Shown piece by piece: positions 9,083 through 19,027 of a stretch of 64,000 nt of DNA. The translations under genes were made by a program, and so were the position numbers. The stretch is taken from positions 434,001 to 498,000 of the forward strand of contig NZ_JAFEMW010000005.1 in the NCBI RefSeq assembly GCF_016892625.1, written 5' to 3'. The notes under the pieces were generated by a model. It did not search any database and was not told where the DNA came from. It saw only the letters and a list, made by a program, of their open reading frames with translations. This DNA is from Brevibacterium sp. RIT 803. Its GTDB lineage: Bacteria; Actinomycetota; Actinomycetes; Actinomycetales; Brevibacteriaceae. Each line of letters begins with the position of its first letter. The first letter of the stretch is position 1.

Positions 9083-10656
9083 TCACGCTGCTGCTGTTCG
9101 GAAGCTTCTTCCTGTTCCTCGCCTTGGGTATCCCAGTGGCGTTCGCACTCGGTCTCTCCGCCGTCACCGTCCTCATCACCACCGATGGGCTTCAGGTCCT
9201 CGACGTGGTGCCCTCGGTGATGTTCCCGTCGATGAGTTCGGGCACGCTGCTGGCGATCCCGTTCTTCGTCCTCGCCGGCATCGTCATGCAGTACACCGGC
9301 ATCTCCCAACGCCTCGTCGACCTCGCGTTCCTGGTCTTCGGTCGCTTCAGCCACGGTCTGGCCGCGGTCACGATCATCTCCGCGTTCTTCTTCTCTGCGA
9401 TCTCCGGATCGGGACCGGCCACTGTGGCCGCGATCGGCGCGATCCTCATCCCGGCCCTGATCCGCAACGGGTACCAGAAGAAGCACGCCGTCTCTCTCGT
9501 CGCGGCCTCGGGCTCGATGGGCATCGTCGTGCCACCGTCGATCGCGTTCATCATCTTCGCCGTCGTCGCCTCCGAGTTCGGGTCGATCTCGATCACCCGC
9601 CTGTTCATCGCCGGCATCGTGCCCGGCGTGATCATGGCTGTGGCGTTCTTCATCGCCGCGCTCTTCGTCCCCCGCGTCCGTGAGCTCGCGGGTCTGCCCG
9701 TGAAATCGGGTCAGGGGCTGCTGGCTGCAGGCAGTGATCCGGGTGCTGCCACCCGCGCCGAGGCGGCCGTGTCCTCGGATTCGACCGCATCGTCGACGAC
9801 AGCGTCGTCCTCGGCGGCAGGAACCGGTGGCACCGGCGTGGCGAAGACCAGGCTGCTGAAAGCCGGCGCGGCTGGAACGCCCGTGTCGACGAGCGGATCG
9901 GCCACCTCGGCGGGCACTGGTATGACGACCGGCTCCGGGAACACAACCGGCGACGTGACCGGCACTGCTGCGCCCGCCGAGGGCAGTTTCGGCGAATTCC
10001 TCGCAGCCCTCGTCAAAGCCATTCCGGGTCTGCTCATTCCCGTCATCATCCTCGGCGGCATCTACGGCGGAATCTTCACCCCCACCGAGGCGGGTGCTGT
10101 GGCCTCGGTCTTCGCACTGGCCGTCGGCATCTTCGTCTACCGCGAGCTGAAGTGGCCGGATCTGCCGAAGGTGTTCCTCGAATCGGGAGTCTCGACGGCG
10201 GTCATCATGTTCATCGTCGGTGTGGCCAGCCTCTTCTCCTACGTCATCACGGTCGAGGGCATCGCCGAGACAGTGTCAGCGGCGGTGCTGGGGATCACTG
10301 ACAACAAATTCGTCATTCTCGCTGTGATCACGATCATCCTGCTCATCGTGGGTGCCTTCGTCGACGCGATCAGCGCGTTCTACCTGTTCATTCCGATTCT
10401 TGTGCCCATTCTGCTGGCGGTGGGTGTGGACATGACGACGATCGGCGTGTTCATGACAGTCAACCTCGCCATCGGCCTGTTCACCCCACCCGTGGGACTC
10501 AACCTCTACGTCGGTGCCGGCATCGGCAAGGTCAGACTCGAAGAGGTGGTGCGCGGGATCATGCCGTTCCTCATCTGCGCAATCATCGCGCTGCTGCTCA
10601 TCACCTACATTCCGGCGATCTCGAACTGGCTGCCCGACCTCCTCGGCGTCGGCTAG
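9079..10656 (+). CDS. dctM: TRAP transporter large permease (DctM family) with long central insert
   Basis: A 525-residue permease, about 90 residues longer than the usual 425-440. Both DctM halves are intact, with GSGPATVAAIGAILIPALI and GIVVPPSIAFIIFA in the first and PTEAGAVASVFALA and FTPPVGLNLYVGAGI in the second. Between them, residues about 209-302 are Ala/Ser/Thr/Gly-rich low-complexity sequence in the central cytoplasmic loop. That insert holds four copies of the octamer CGCCGAGG/CCTCGGCG. The frame is uninterrupted, so transport should be preserved. It forms the channel for the DctP-captured acid. Confidence 0.92.
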   Translation: MITLLLFGSFFLFLALGIPVAFALGLSAVTVLITTDGLQVLDVVPSVMFPSMSSGTLLAIPFFVLAGIVMQYTGISQRLVDLAFLVFGRFSHGLAAVTIISAFFFSAISGSGPATVAAIGAILIPALIRNGYQKKHAVSLVAASGSMGIVVPPSIAFIIFAVVASEFGSISITRLFIAGIVPGVIMAVAFFIAALFVPRVRELAGLPVKSGQGLLAAGSDPGAATRAEAAVSSDSTASSTTASSSAAGTGGTGVAKTRLLKAGAAGTPVSTSGSATSAGTGMTTGSGNTTGDVTGTAAPAEGSFGEFLAALVKAIPGLLIPVIILGGIYGGIFTPTEAGAVASVFALAVGIFVYRELKWPDLPKVFLESGVSTAVIMFIVGVASLFSYVITVEGIAETVSAAVLGITDNKFVILAVITIILLIVGAFVDAISAFYLFIPILVPILLAVGVDMTTIGVFMTVNLAIGLFTPPVGLNLYVGAGIGKVRLEEVVRGIMPFLICAIIALLLITYIPAISNWLPDLLGVG

Positions 10657-10709
10657 ATCCTCGACCCACGACAACACCCGAACTGTCTCTCGAATCTTCA
10701 AGGAGAATC

Positions 10710-11477
10710 ATGGAACCCTATCTGCTGACGAACAAATCGGCGCTGGTCACAGGCGCCGCCCAGGGCATCGGCCTGGCCATCGCGACCTCGCTGGCCAGAC
10801 GCGGAGCCTCGGTCGGGATCGTTGACCTCAAGGGTGCCGAAGCGGCTGCCGAGAGTCTGTCGAAGCAGTTCCCCGAACAGACCTTCACCGGGTACGAACT
10901 CGATGTCCGCGACGCCGAGGCGGTCACCGCCGCCGTCGGATCCTTCGCACAGGCGTCCGGTGGGATCGACATCCTCGTCAACAACGCCGGCACCGCGGCA
11001 CGCATCGGAATCGACGAGATCACGGCCGAACAGTGGCAGCGTGACCTGGACACCAACCTCGGCGGGACGTTCAACTTCATCAAGGCCGCCGTTCACCCGC
11101 ACATGATCGACGCCGGGACCGGGTCGATCATCAACATCTCCTCGATCTCGGGCATCAACGGCGGTGCGGTCTCCGCTGGTGAGGCCGGGGCGCGTTCGGG
11201 TCCGGCGTATGCGGCGAGCAAGGGCGGGATCATCGCTCTCACGAAGTGGGTGGCCAAGGAGTACGGGCGGCAGGGAATCCGCTGCAACTCGGTGGCACCA
11301 GGTCCAGTGGAGTCTGCACTCACCGCAGGTCAGGACTACGACACCTCGAATCAAGCCCTGGACCGCATGGGCACCCCCGCTGAGATCGCCGAGGCGGCCG
11401 CCTACCTCGCCAGCGATGGCGCGGCCTTCACGACCGGTCAGATCCTGCGCATCGACGGCGGGGCCGTGATGTCGTGA
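10710..11477 (+). CDS. Short-chain dehydrogenase/reductase
   Basis: A classical 255-residue SDR. TGAAQGIG near residues 14-21 binds NAD(P), NNAGTA lies near 90, and Tyr167/Lys171 in YAASKG form the catalytic pair. SD AAGGAG precedes ATG 10710 after a 53-base gap. The stop overlaps the GTG start of the MOSC gene (GTGA). It probably oxidises a hydroxy intermediate in the pathway fed by the TRAP transporter. Confidence 0.88.
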   Translation: MEPYLLTNKSALVTGAAQGIGLAIATSLARRGASVGIVDLKGAEAAAESLSKQFPEQTFTGYELDVRDAEAVTAAVGSFAQASGGIDILVNNAGTAARIGIDEITAEQWQRDLDTNLGGTFNFIKAAVHPHMIDAGTGSIINISSISGINGGAVSAGEAGARSGPAYAASKGGIIALTKWVAKEYGRQGIRCNSVAPGPVESALTAGQDYDTSNQALDRMGTPAEIAEAAAYLASDGAAFTTGQILRIDGGAVMS

Positions 11478-12259
11478 GTTCATCAGCGTCACCACGGTCA
11501 GCGGACTCGCTCCCGGACGAGGTTCTCGACGTCTGGTCCATCGGGTTCACCCCGATCAAGGGGACTCGGCACCAGTCGCAGCCCGAGGCTTCGTTCGACG
11601 AGCACGGACCTGTGGGGGACCGGCGCTACTGCCTCGTCGACACCGAGACACGGCGGGTCCTGCGGACCGTGCAGAACCCGTCGCTGGTCGCGGTCGCTGC
11701 GGCATTTCACGGTGCCCAGCTGGAGGTCTCGCTGCCCGACGGTCGGTCGGTCTGCGCTGTACCGGAGACCTCGGGTGAGGTGCTGACCTGCGATTACTGG
11801 GGCAGACCCGTCGCAGCTGAACTGATGCAGGGTCCACATGATGCGCTGCTGTCCTCGTGGCTGGGCAGGCCTGTGCGTCTGGCTCATGTTCCACGCGGAG
11901 ACGTCGTCTTCGGGCAGCCGATCACGATCGTGACCACAGCCTCCGTCCGCGATCTCGGAGAGAGACTCGGGCATCGTGATCTCCTTGCCGAAGCGGCTCG
12001 ATTCAGAGCGACACTGCTCATCGAGACGGACGTCCCCTATACAGAGGAGACGTGGAACGGCCGGGAGATGACTTTCGGTGAGATTCGGATTCGAGTCGGA
12101 GGTCCGATCCCACGCTGTGCGGTCATGGATCTGCATCCCGTCACCGGCGCGCGCGGTTCGCGGCTGCTGAAGTCACTTGCCGCCTACCGACCCAGAAACG
12201 ACGCTGGTGAACCCCATTTCGGGGTCTATGGGCAGGTCATCGACGCACCCAGAAGATGA
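11474..12259 (+). CDS. MOSC domain protein
   Basis: A 261-residue protein with an N-terminal MOSC-N beta-barrel (VWSIGFTPIKGTR, then DRRYCLVD near residues 49-56) and a MOSC domain whose GGPIPRCAVMDLHPVTG holds the conserved cysteine. MOSC proteins bind the molybdenum cofactor, as in YiiM, YcbX and mARC reductases that reduce N-hydroxylated compounds. The start is GTG 11474, overlapping the SDR stop. A partner ferredoxin or reductase is not encoded alongside. Its role in this cluster is inferred only from co-transcription. Confidence 0.85.
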   Translation: MSSSASPRSADSLPDEVLDVWSIGFTPIKGTRHQSQPEASFDEHGPVGDRRYCLVDTETRRVLRTVQNPSLVAVAAAFHGAQLEVSLPDGRSVCAVPETSGEVLTCDYWGRPVAAELMQGPHDALLSSWLGRPVRLAHVPRGDVVFGQPITIVTTASVRDLGERLGHRDLLAEAARFRATLLIETDVPYTEETWNGREMTFGEIRIRVGGPIPRCAVMDLHPVTGARGSRLLKSLAAYRPRNDAGEPHFGVYGQVIDAPRR

Positions 12260-12301
12260 CCGCAGAACGAGTGTGCCTGCGCAATGAGTGAGGCTTGTCT
12301 T

Positions 12302-13284
<983 letters not shown>

Positions 13285-13288
<4 letters not shown>

Positions 13289-14226
13289 GTCTGGTCCTCC
13301 ATGCTGCTCACAGCCTCGGCGATCTGGCGAGCTTCGTGTTGGAGAAGCTCGGCGAGTTCGAATACACGGCCCCCGGTCATGCGCTCCTCAATGCTGGCGA
13401 TCGACAGTGCCGCGCGCGGCTTTCTGCCCTTGACTCTGATCGGCACGCCGATCGCCCACGATCCCTGGGCGAAGAGCCCTGGGTTGTGGGCGAACCCGTC
13501 GTGACGGCCCCGGCGGATGATCTCCTTGAGTCTGGGCACAGAGACTGCGGGGTAGCGGTCGGCAAATATTCTCGAGTTGGCCTCGAAGGAGGCGTCCACC
13601 TCGGCGTCGGAGAATTGGGTCATGATGGCAAGACTTCCTGCGCCGATGCCCAAGGGGTGGCGATCGCCCACGGCCAGGGCGTTGTTGAAGATCGGGCCGA
13701 AGCCGTCCTCACGGCGGGCACAGATCGAGTAGCTGCCGGTGCGCATCGTGAGGAAAGCAGTGTCCTGGGTGAGCTCGGCGAGCCTGAGCAGACTCGACTC
13801 GGATTCCTCAATCGCGGGGTCGGCGGACTTCTGGGCCAGCTGTCCCATGATCTGGGACTGCACGCCGAGGCGGTAGCCGCCGTCCTCACATCGTTCGACG
13901 TATCCCATGGCGATGAGGGCGTTGAGCATGCGATGCACGCTGGCCTTGGGGCGACCGCTGATGGCCACGATCTCGCTGAGAGGCGCGCCGTTGGGATTCT
14001 CGCTGCTGATGATGCCGACGAGCCCCAGCAGGGACAGGGCACGCTGGATGCTCTGAGCTCCAGTGCCCGGCCCCAGGTCGTCGACGGCGTGAGCGACGTT
14101 GAATGATGCGGAACGGCGCATGATCCGCCCGCGCATCTTCATCCGGTCGAGATCGTGTGCCTGCGCTTCATTGCCCATGCTGACGATTATCGGCTGTTGC
14201 TGGTCATGGGCAGAAGTCGGATCCAT
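13285..14226 (-). CDS. IclR-family transcriptional regulator
   Basis: A protein of up to 313 residues. The winged helix is at about 55-115 (SIQRALSLLGLV, then GRPKASVHRMLNAL as recognition helix, then GYVERCEDGGYRLG). The effector domain follows, with SYSICARREDG and the family C-terminus RKPRAALSIAS. The start is uncertain: ATG 14226 has no strong SD, and in-frame ATGs at 14178, 14142 and 14121 are alternatives that keep the HTH. It overlaps the PPC gene and faces the TRAP/thiolase operon, which it may control. Confidence 0.88.
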
Positions 14227-14251
14227 GATGTGGACCGCGGATGGGGGTGGA

Positions 14252-15160
14252 CTACCGTGCAGTCAGGCCCCTGCGCAGGGACTCGATCATCAGGTCGAGA
14301 CCGTCTGACTCCCGCAGCGGATCGGCGGCAAGGATCTGGATCGAACGGTCGTCGAGGCCAGGGTCCTCGAGTTCCACGGCAGCGCACCCCGCCTCGGCGA
14401 GGTTGTCCGGGATCGTCCGCTCAGCCATCATCGCGACCATCGTCGTTCCGGCGATGGCTCTCATCGTGAGCACGGGACACGTGGCTTCGATCGTCGGGGA
14501 GAACACCTGTCCCTGCGCGCGGACAGCCTGTTCGATCCTCATCCGAGCGGTGTTTCCCGACGGCAGCGTGGCGATCGGGAAATCGACCAAGTCACGGATG
14601 CGAACCGAGGCTCGCTGGGCAAGAGGGTGCTTCTTGTCGAAGACCGCAAAATTCCGGGCCGGGGTGTGATCGATCCGCCGGACGCCGGGAACCGAGACGA
14701 GATCATGGCCGTATACGGAGAAGTTCACGCACAAGTCGGCTTGCCGGTTCTTCAGTACCTGAACAGCCTCGAGTGACGTGGTGTCGATGATCGAGACCTG
14801 CACCCGGTCAGTGGTGGTCATGACATCGTTGATGGCGTCGGCGACGACGGTCTGGCCGAGCCCGGTGCTGGTGACGATTGTGATGGTCTCGACCTCGCGG
14901 GAGTAGCTGCCGAACGAGTCGGCGAGGAGCTCGGATTCGGCGATCATCCGCCGCGCGAAGTCTGCGAGAGCCAGGCCCTGTCCAGTGGGAACGACTCCGC
15001 TCGCCGAGCGATCGAACAGCGTCGTGCCGTAATGCTCCTCAAATGTTTTGATCTGGCGGCTGGCGGTCGAATGGGAGACAAACAGAGCTCGCGCGGCGAG
15101 GTGGATGGAGCCGTACTCGACGACTGCCAGCAGGGTCTTCAGGCTGCGCAGGTCGGTCAT
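14252..15160 (-). CDS. LysR-family transcriptional regulator
   Basis: A 302-residue LTTR with the N-terminal HTH (LKTLLAVVEYGSIHLAARALFVSHSTASRQIKTFE) at residues 6-40 and a two-lobed substrate-binding domain after about 90. It is divergent from the M20 peptidase gene at 15275. The 114-base space between them holds a perfect T-N11-A palindrome, the usual LTTR binding pattern, so autoregulation and control of the peptidase/MHS operon are likely. The IclR gene follows 25 bases downstream on the same strand. Confidence 0.92.
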   Translation of the reverse strand: MTDLRSLKTLLAVVEYGSIHLAARALFVSHSTASRQIKTFEEHYGTTLFDRSASGVVPTGQGLALADFARRMIAESELLADSFGSYSREVETITIVTSTGLGQTVVADAINDVMTTTDRVQVSIIDTTSLEAVQVLKNRQADLCVNFSVYGHDLVSVPGVRRIDHTPARNFAVFDKKHPLAQRASVRIRDLVDFPIATLPSGNTARMRIEQAVRAQGQVFSPTIEATCPVLTMRAIAGTTMVAMMAERTIPDNLAEAGCAAVELEDPGLDDRSIQILAADPLRESDGLDLMIESLRRGLTAR

Positions 15161-15181
15161 GCCATTATGCTACTAGGGGTG

Positions 15182-15196
15182 GTGCATATTATGCAC
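15182..15196. promoter_or_regulatory. LysR-type box (GTGCATA-T-TATGCAC)
   Basis: A perfect 15-base palindrome with the T-N11-A spacing (T15183, A15195) that LysR-type regulators recognise. It lies in the divergent region between the lysR gene (start 15160) and the M20 peptidase gene (start 15275), 22 bases from the lysR start codon. Confidence 0.75.
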
Positions 15197-15274
15197 GGGC
15201 ACCTTGCGAGAAACGCACCGGCATATGGACAGATCAGTCTTCCAATCTGAGCCGGACTGCGACAATCTGAACAC

Positions 15275-16795
15275 ATGAGACCAGATCACAGCCCCGGTCA
15301 GGGCGAAACGGCACCGAAACGAACAGTGCCGAATGAAATCCGCGAAGTTGTCACTCGAGAGTCCGCCATTCGAGAGTCTGTCACTCGGGCCGCGGGCGAA
15401 TTCGTCCGCAGCCAAGCCTTCTTCGATCTGCTGGCCACGCGCGTCGCAGAACACACCGAAAGTCAGGCACCGGGCAATGGCCTCGCCGCTCACGCCTACC
15501 TCGCCGAGGAGATCGCCCCCGAGCTCACGGCCCTGGGCTTTGTGGCGACGATCCACGACAATCCCGAATCCGATGAGCACCCGCTGCTCATCGCCTCACG
15601 CATCGAGGACTCGCAACTGCCGACCGTCCTCCTCTACGGTCACGGCGACGTGCAGTTCGCCCACGACTCGCAATGGTCTGACGGTCTCGACCCGTGGGTG
15701 CTCACCCGCGACGGCGACCGTCTCTTCGGTCGAGGCAGCGCCGACAACAAAGGCCAGCACACCGTGAACTCCCTCGCCCTGAAGACCGTGCTCGAGTCAC
15801 TCGACGCTCCCGGCACAGCCGCTCTGGGCTACAACGTCAAGGTCCTCATGGAAACTGCCGAGGAGGCCGGTTCGCTCGGCCTCAAGGCCTTCGCCGCCGC
15901 GCATAGGGCCGAACTTGACGCCGATCTCTTCCTCGCCTCCGACGGCCCGCGGATCGCTGCCGAATATCCGACGCTGTTCCTCGGCTCCCGCGGAGCGCTG
16001 AACTTCAGGCTCGTCGTCCATGACCGCGATGGCGACCACCATTCGGGCAACTGGGGTGGGAAGCTGCGCAACTCCGCCACCGTCCTCGCCGCCGCGATCA
16101 ATTCCCTCGTCGATGGAAACGGCGTCATCAGGATTCCCGCGCTGCGTCCCGACGACCCGCCAGCCTCGGTGCTCGAAGCCGTTGCGAAACTGCCCGAGGT
16201 GGTCGAAGACGGATCGCCTGAAGTCGATGTCGATTGGGGAGAGCCGGGGCTCACCTCGGCGGAGAAGGTCTTCGCCTTCAATGTCATCGAGGTCCTCGCC
16301 CTCAAGGCCGGGGATCCGGACCAGGTGGTCAACGCGATCCCGGGTGCGGCAGAGGCGCACATGCAGCTGCGATACGTCGTCGGCACCGACGTCGACGACT
16401 TCGAAGGCAAGGTGCGGGCGCATCTGGAGGGCGAAGGGATCCACGGAGTCGATGTCGTCTTCGAGCATTGCATGCCGGCGACTCGACTCGACCCGAACGC
16501 CCGCGTCGTCGCAGCCGCCGCTGAGTCGATCAGGATGACGACCGGGCTCGAAGCCGCGATCGAACCGAACTTAGGTGGAACCATCCCCAACGACGTATTC
16601 GCCGAGGTGCTGGGTCTGCCGACCGTGTGGGTGCCGCATTCCTATCCCGGATGCAATCAGCACGCCCCCGACGAACATGCCCTGACCTCGATCCTTCAAC
16701 AGGGTGCCGAGATCATGGCCGGAATGTTCTGGGATATGGGGCAGAACCCCGACGACTGGTTCACCTCGAAAGAGGCGACGCCGGATGCGTATTGA
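15275..16795 (+). CDS. M20-family metallopeptidase
   Basis: A 506-residue cytoplasmic zinc peptidase or amidohydrolase. Metal-site signatures are YGHGDVQ (His123), GRGSADNKGQ (Asp157), the catalytic-base pair METAEEAGS (Glu196-Glu197) and a C-terminal SYPGCNQHAPDE. The long dimerisation domain between is typical of M20 dipeptidases or hydrolases of N-acyl amino acids. The SD before ATG 15275 is weak, and the first 35 residues are poorly conserved in style, so a start near GTG 15326 is possible. An MHS transporter follows 27 bases later, suggesting import and hydrolysis of one substrate. Confidence 0.88.
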   Translation: MRPDHSPGQGETAPKRTVPNEIREVVTRESAIRESVTRAAGEFVRSQAFFDLLATRVAEHTESQAPGNGLAAHAYLAEEIAPELTALGFVATIHDNPESDEHPLLIASRIEDSQLPTVLLYGHGDVQFAHDSQWSDGLDPWVLTRDGDRLFGRGSADNKGQHTVNSLALKTVLESLDAPGTAALGYNVKVLMETAEEAGSLGLKAFAAAHRAELDADLFLASDGPRIAAEYPTLFLGSRGALNFRLVVHDRDGDHHSGNWGGKLRNSATVLAAAINSLVDGNGVIRIPALRPDDPPASVLEAVAKLPEVVEDGSPEVDVDWGEPGLTSAEKVFAFNVIEVLALKAGDPDQVVNAIPGAAEAHMQLRYVVGTDVDDFEGKVRAHLEGEGIHGVDVVFEHCMPATRLDPNARVVAAAAESIRMTTGLEAAIEPNLGGTIPNDVFAEVLGLPTVWVPHSYPGCNQHAPDEHALTSILQQGAEIMAGMFWDMGQNPDDWFTSKEATPDAY

Positions 16796-16822
16796 GACCA
16801 CATCGGGCACAGGAGCCGCGAA

Positions 16823-18121
16823 ATGAGTGAGCAGGCGATATCTGCGGAATCCACCTCCGGCACAAGGCCCGTGCGACCGTGGAAGGTGATCGTTGCGGCC
16901 TCCGTCGGCAACGCCTTGGAGTGGTATGACATTGCGATCTACGCCTACTTCTCGGTTTACATCTCCGTCGCATTCTTCCCCTCCGAGAGCCACTCGGTCT
17001 CAATCATGCTGGCGCTGGGCACCTTCGCCCTGTCCTTCTTCATCCGACCCGTCGGTGCGATCGTGCTTGGAAGCTATGCCGACCGCAAGGGCCGGAAGCC
17101 GGCACTGACTCTCACCATCTGGCTGATGTTCCTGGGCACTTTGATGATCGTGATCATGCCCCCGGCTCATGCCATCGGCCTGGCCGCCCCCTTGCTCATT
17201 CTGCTCGCCCGCCTCATCCAGGGCTTCGCGGCAGGAGGTGAGTTCGGATCAGCGACCTCGCTCATGGTCGAACATCTGCCCCATCGCAAGGGCTTCGCAG
17301 CCAGCTGGCAGTTCACCTCGCAGGCGCTGTCGACGATACTGGCCTCTGTCATCGGTGTGTCCCTGACGACCAGTCTCAGCCAGGAGCAGCTTGAGACCTG
17401 GGGTTTCCGTTTGCCCTTCATCGTTGGCCTGCTGGTCGGGCCGGTCGGTCTGTATATCCGCCGTCATGTCCCCGAATCTCCGGAATTCACCGCCGCTGCG
17501 GCAAATGCCCCGAAGCAGTCCGCTGCGATCGGTGGAATCGTGCGTCACCACAAGCTGGCTGTGGTCTTGGCTATCGGCGCCATCGCAGTATCGACCTGCC
17601 TCAACTACTTCATCACCTACGTCCCCACCTACGCCGTGGAGAACCTGGGCATGACGTCGTCCGCCGGCTTCTGGGCCACCCTGGTCTCCGGCATCGTCCT
17701 GCTCCTCTTCACGCCGGTCGTCGGCTACGTCTGCGACAGGGTCGGACGGCTGACGTTCATGATCCCGGCGGCTGTGGCTGTGATGGTGCTGACATGGGTG
17801 CTCTTCACCTGGGTTGTCGTGGCCAATGCGTTGAGCGTGCTCATCGTGGTCGTCGCCATCTTCTCGCTGTTCAAGGCCGCCTACTACGGGCCCCTGGCCA
17901 GCGTGATGGGCGACATCTTCCCGACCGAGGTCCGCGGTACCGGACTCTCACTGGGCTACAACGTCGGGGTAGCCATCTTCGGCGGGCTGACACCACTCGT
18001 TGCCGCGTGGCTGATCGGCGTCACGGGAGATGCCAAAGCGCCCGCCTACTGGGTGCTGCTGGCCGGTGCGCTCAGTGTGGCTGCGATCCTCGTGGTGTGG
18101 AAGAAGCTCGGCGTGCGCTGA
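16823..18121 (+). CDS. MHS-family MFS transporter (proton-coupled metabolite import)
   Basis: A 432-residue, 12-helix porter. GNALEWYDIAIYAYFSVYISVAFFP at the N-terminus and RPVGAIVLGSYADRKGRKPAL at the 2-3 loop are signatures of the metabolite:H+ symporter subfamily (ProP, ShiA, CitA, KgtP relatives). The GGEFGSATSLMVEH segment in helix 5 is also diagnostic. It directly follows the M20 peptidase gene and probably imports that enzyme's substrate. Ligand specificity cannot be read from sequence. Confidence 0.9.
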   Translation: MSEQAISAESTSGTRPVRPWKVIVAASVGNALEWYDIAIYAYFSVYISVAFFPSESHSVSIMLALGTFALSFFIRPVGAIVLGSYADRKGRKPALTLTIWLMFLGTLMIVIMPPAHAIGLAAPLLILLARLIQGFAAGGEFGSATSLMVEHLPHRKGFAASWQFTSQALSTILASVIGVSLTTSLSQEQLETWGFRLPFIVGLLVGPVGLYIRRHVPESPEFTAAAANAPKQSAAIGGIVRHHKLAVVLAIGAIAVSTCLNYFITYVPTYAVENLGMTSSAGFWATLVSGIVLLLFTPVVGYVCDRVGRLTFMIPAAVAVMVLTWVLFTWVVVANALSVLIVVVAIFSLFKAAYYGPLASVMGDIFPTEVRGTGLSLGYNVGVAIFGGLTPLVAAWLIGVTGDAKAPAYWVLLAGALSVAAILVVWKKLGVR

Positions 18122-18164
18122 CTCCATGCCGCCTGATGAATGCCGAACACGAGTGCGGATGGGA

Positions 18165-18860
18165 TCAGGCGAGCGCGGGGGAGGCGGCAGTCTCGGCGAG
18201 GGCCCGCTTCTTTGCCCCACAGTGACCGATGACGGTCACGACGGCGATCGCCGCGGCGACGAAGGCGATGCCGATCCACTGATTGATCAGCAGCGTCGCG
18301 GCACCGGCGATCGCGCCGATGAGGATGAGAAGGACGGCCAGAGCTCGGCGGATCCAGCGGACGCTGTCGCCACCGGCCAGCCGCGAATCAGATGCCAGAC
18401 CGACGATCGTCGAGGTGACGACGACGGTGGTGACGTCGGCGATCTTCATCCTCCGTGCCGCAGCGGCCTGTGCGCCCATCAGGGCAGAGAGCGCCGAGGT
18501 GAAGATGGTTCCGGCCAGCCCCACCTCAGGGTTGGGTATGAGCGCGACATAGACGGCCAGGCCCGCGCAGCCGACGGCCACTCCGGCGTAGATGATCGTG
18601 GTGCGCACGTGCCAGTCCTCGCCGATTCGGCCGAGGATGCGCCCGCCCAGGGCCGCTCCCACCATGAAGAACACGAGGGCTAAGGCAGGGCGCAGGACCG
18701 GAGTGTCCTCGGCTCCGGCCAGGCCCATGCCGAGGATGACGACATTGCCCGTCATGTTTCCGGTGAAGACCTTGTCGAAGCCCAGGTAGCCGATCGCGTC
18801 GACCATTCCCGTTGAGAAAGTCAGTACGAGCAGCATGGCCAAGTCGAGTCGACGTGTCAT
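18165..18860 (-). CDS. DUF1275 (YoaK-type) membrane protein
   Basis: A 231-residue protein with about six or seven helices. The N-terminus (STGMVDAIGYLGFDKVFTGNMTGNVVILGMG) is the family hallmark. The family is linked to small-molecule export but is little studied. SD AAAGGG precedes the ATG. It is divergent from the peptide ABC operon, and its probable promoter (TTGATT-17 bp-TACTGT) contains a GntR-like site in the spacer. Confidence 0.85.
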   Translation of the reverse strand: MTRRLDLAMLLVLTFSTGMVDAIGYLGFDKVFTGNMTGNVVILGMGLAGAEDTPVLRPALALVFFMVGAALGGRILGRIGEDWHVRTTIIYAGVAVGCAGLAVYVALIPNPEVGLAGTIFTSALSALMGAQAAAARRMKIADVTTVVVTSTIVGLASDSRLAGGDSVRWIRRALAVLLILIGAIAGAATLLINQWIGIAFVAAAIAVVTVIGHCGAKKRALAETAASPALA

Positions 18861-18919
18861 TGCGTCCCTTTCGCAGAGCCTGCAATCGAGCTCTTTTGAT
18901 CCCAGAATTCGGGAACTTC

Positions 18920-18966
18920 ACAGTATTTGTATACAAAACGTTAATCAACGATTAGATTGTATGCAA
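18920..18966. promoter_or_regulatory. Divergent promoter region with two GntR-type sites
   Basis: TTTGTATACAAA (18926-18937) is a perfect palindrome and TTGTATGCAA (18957-18966) a near copy, with centres 30 bases apart, about three helical turns. Both match the TTGTATACAA-like sites of FCD-type GntR regulators. Site 1 occupies the 17-base spacer of a minus-strand promoter (-35 at 18943-18948, -10 at 18920-18925) for the DUF1275 gene. The likely binder is the GntR encoded at 25984. Confidence 0.65.
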
Positions 18967-19027
18967 ACAAGAGGGCCGGAGTGACTATCGGCCAGCCTCT
19001 GAGATGGATACCCACACAGGAGTGCGC

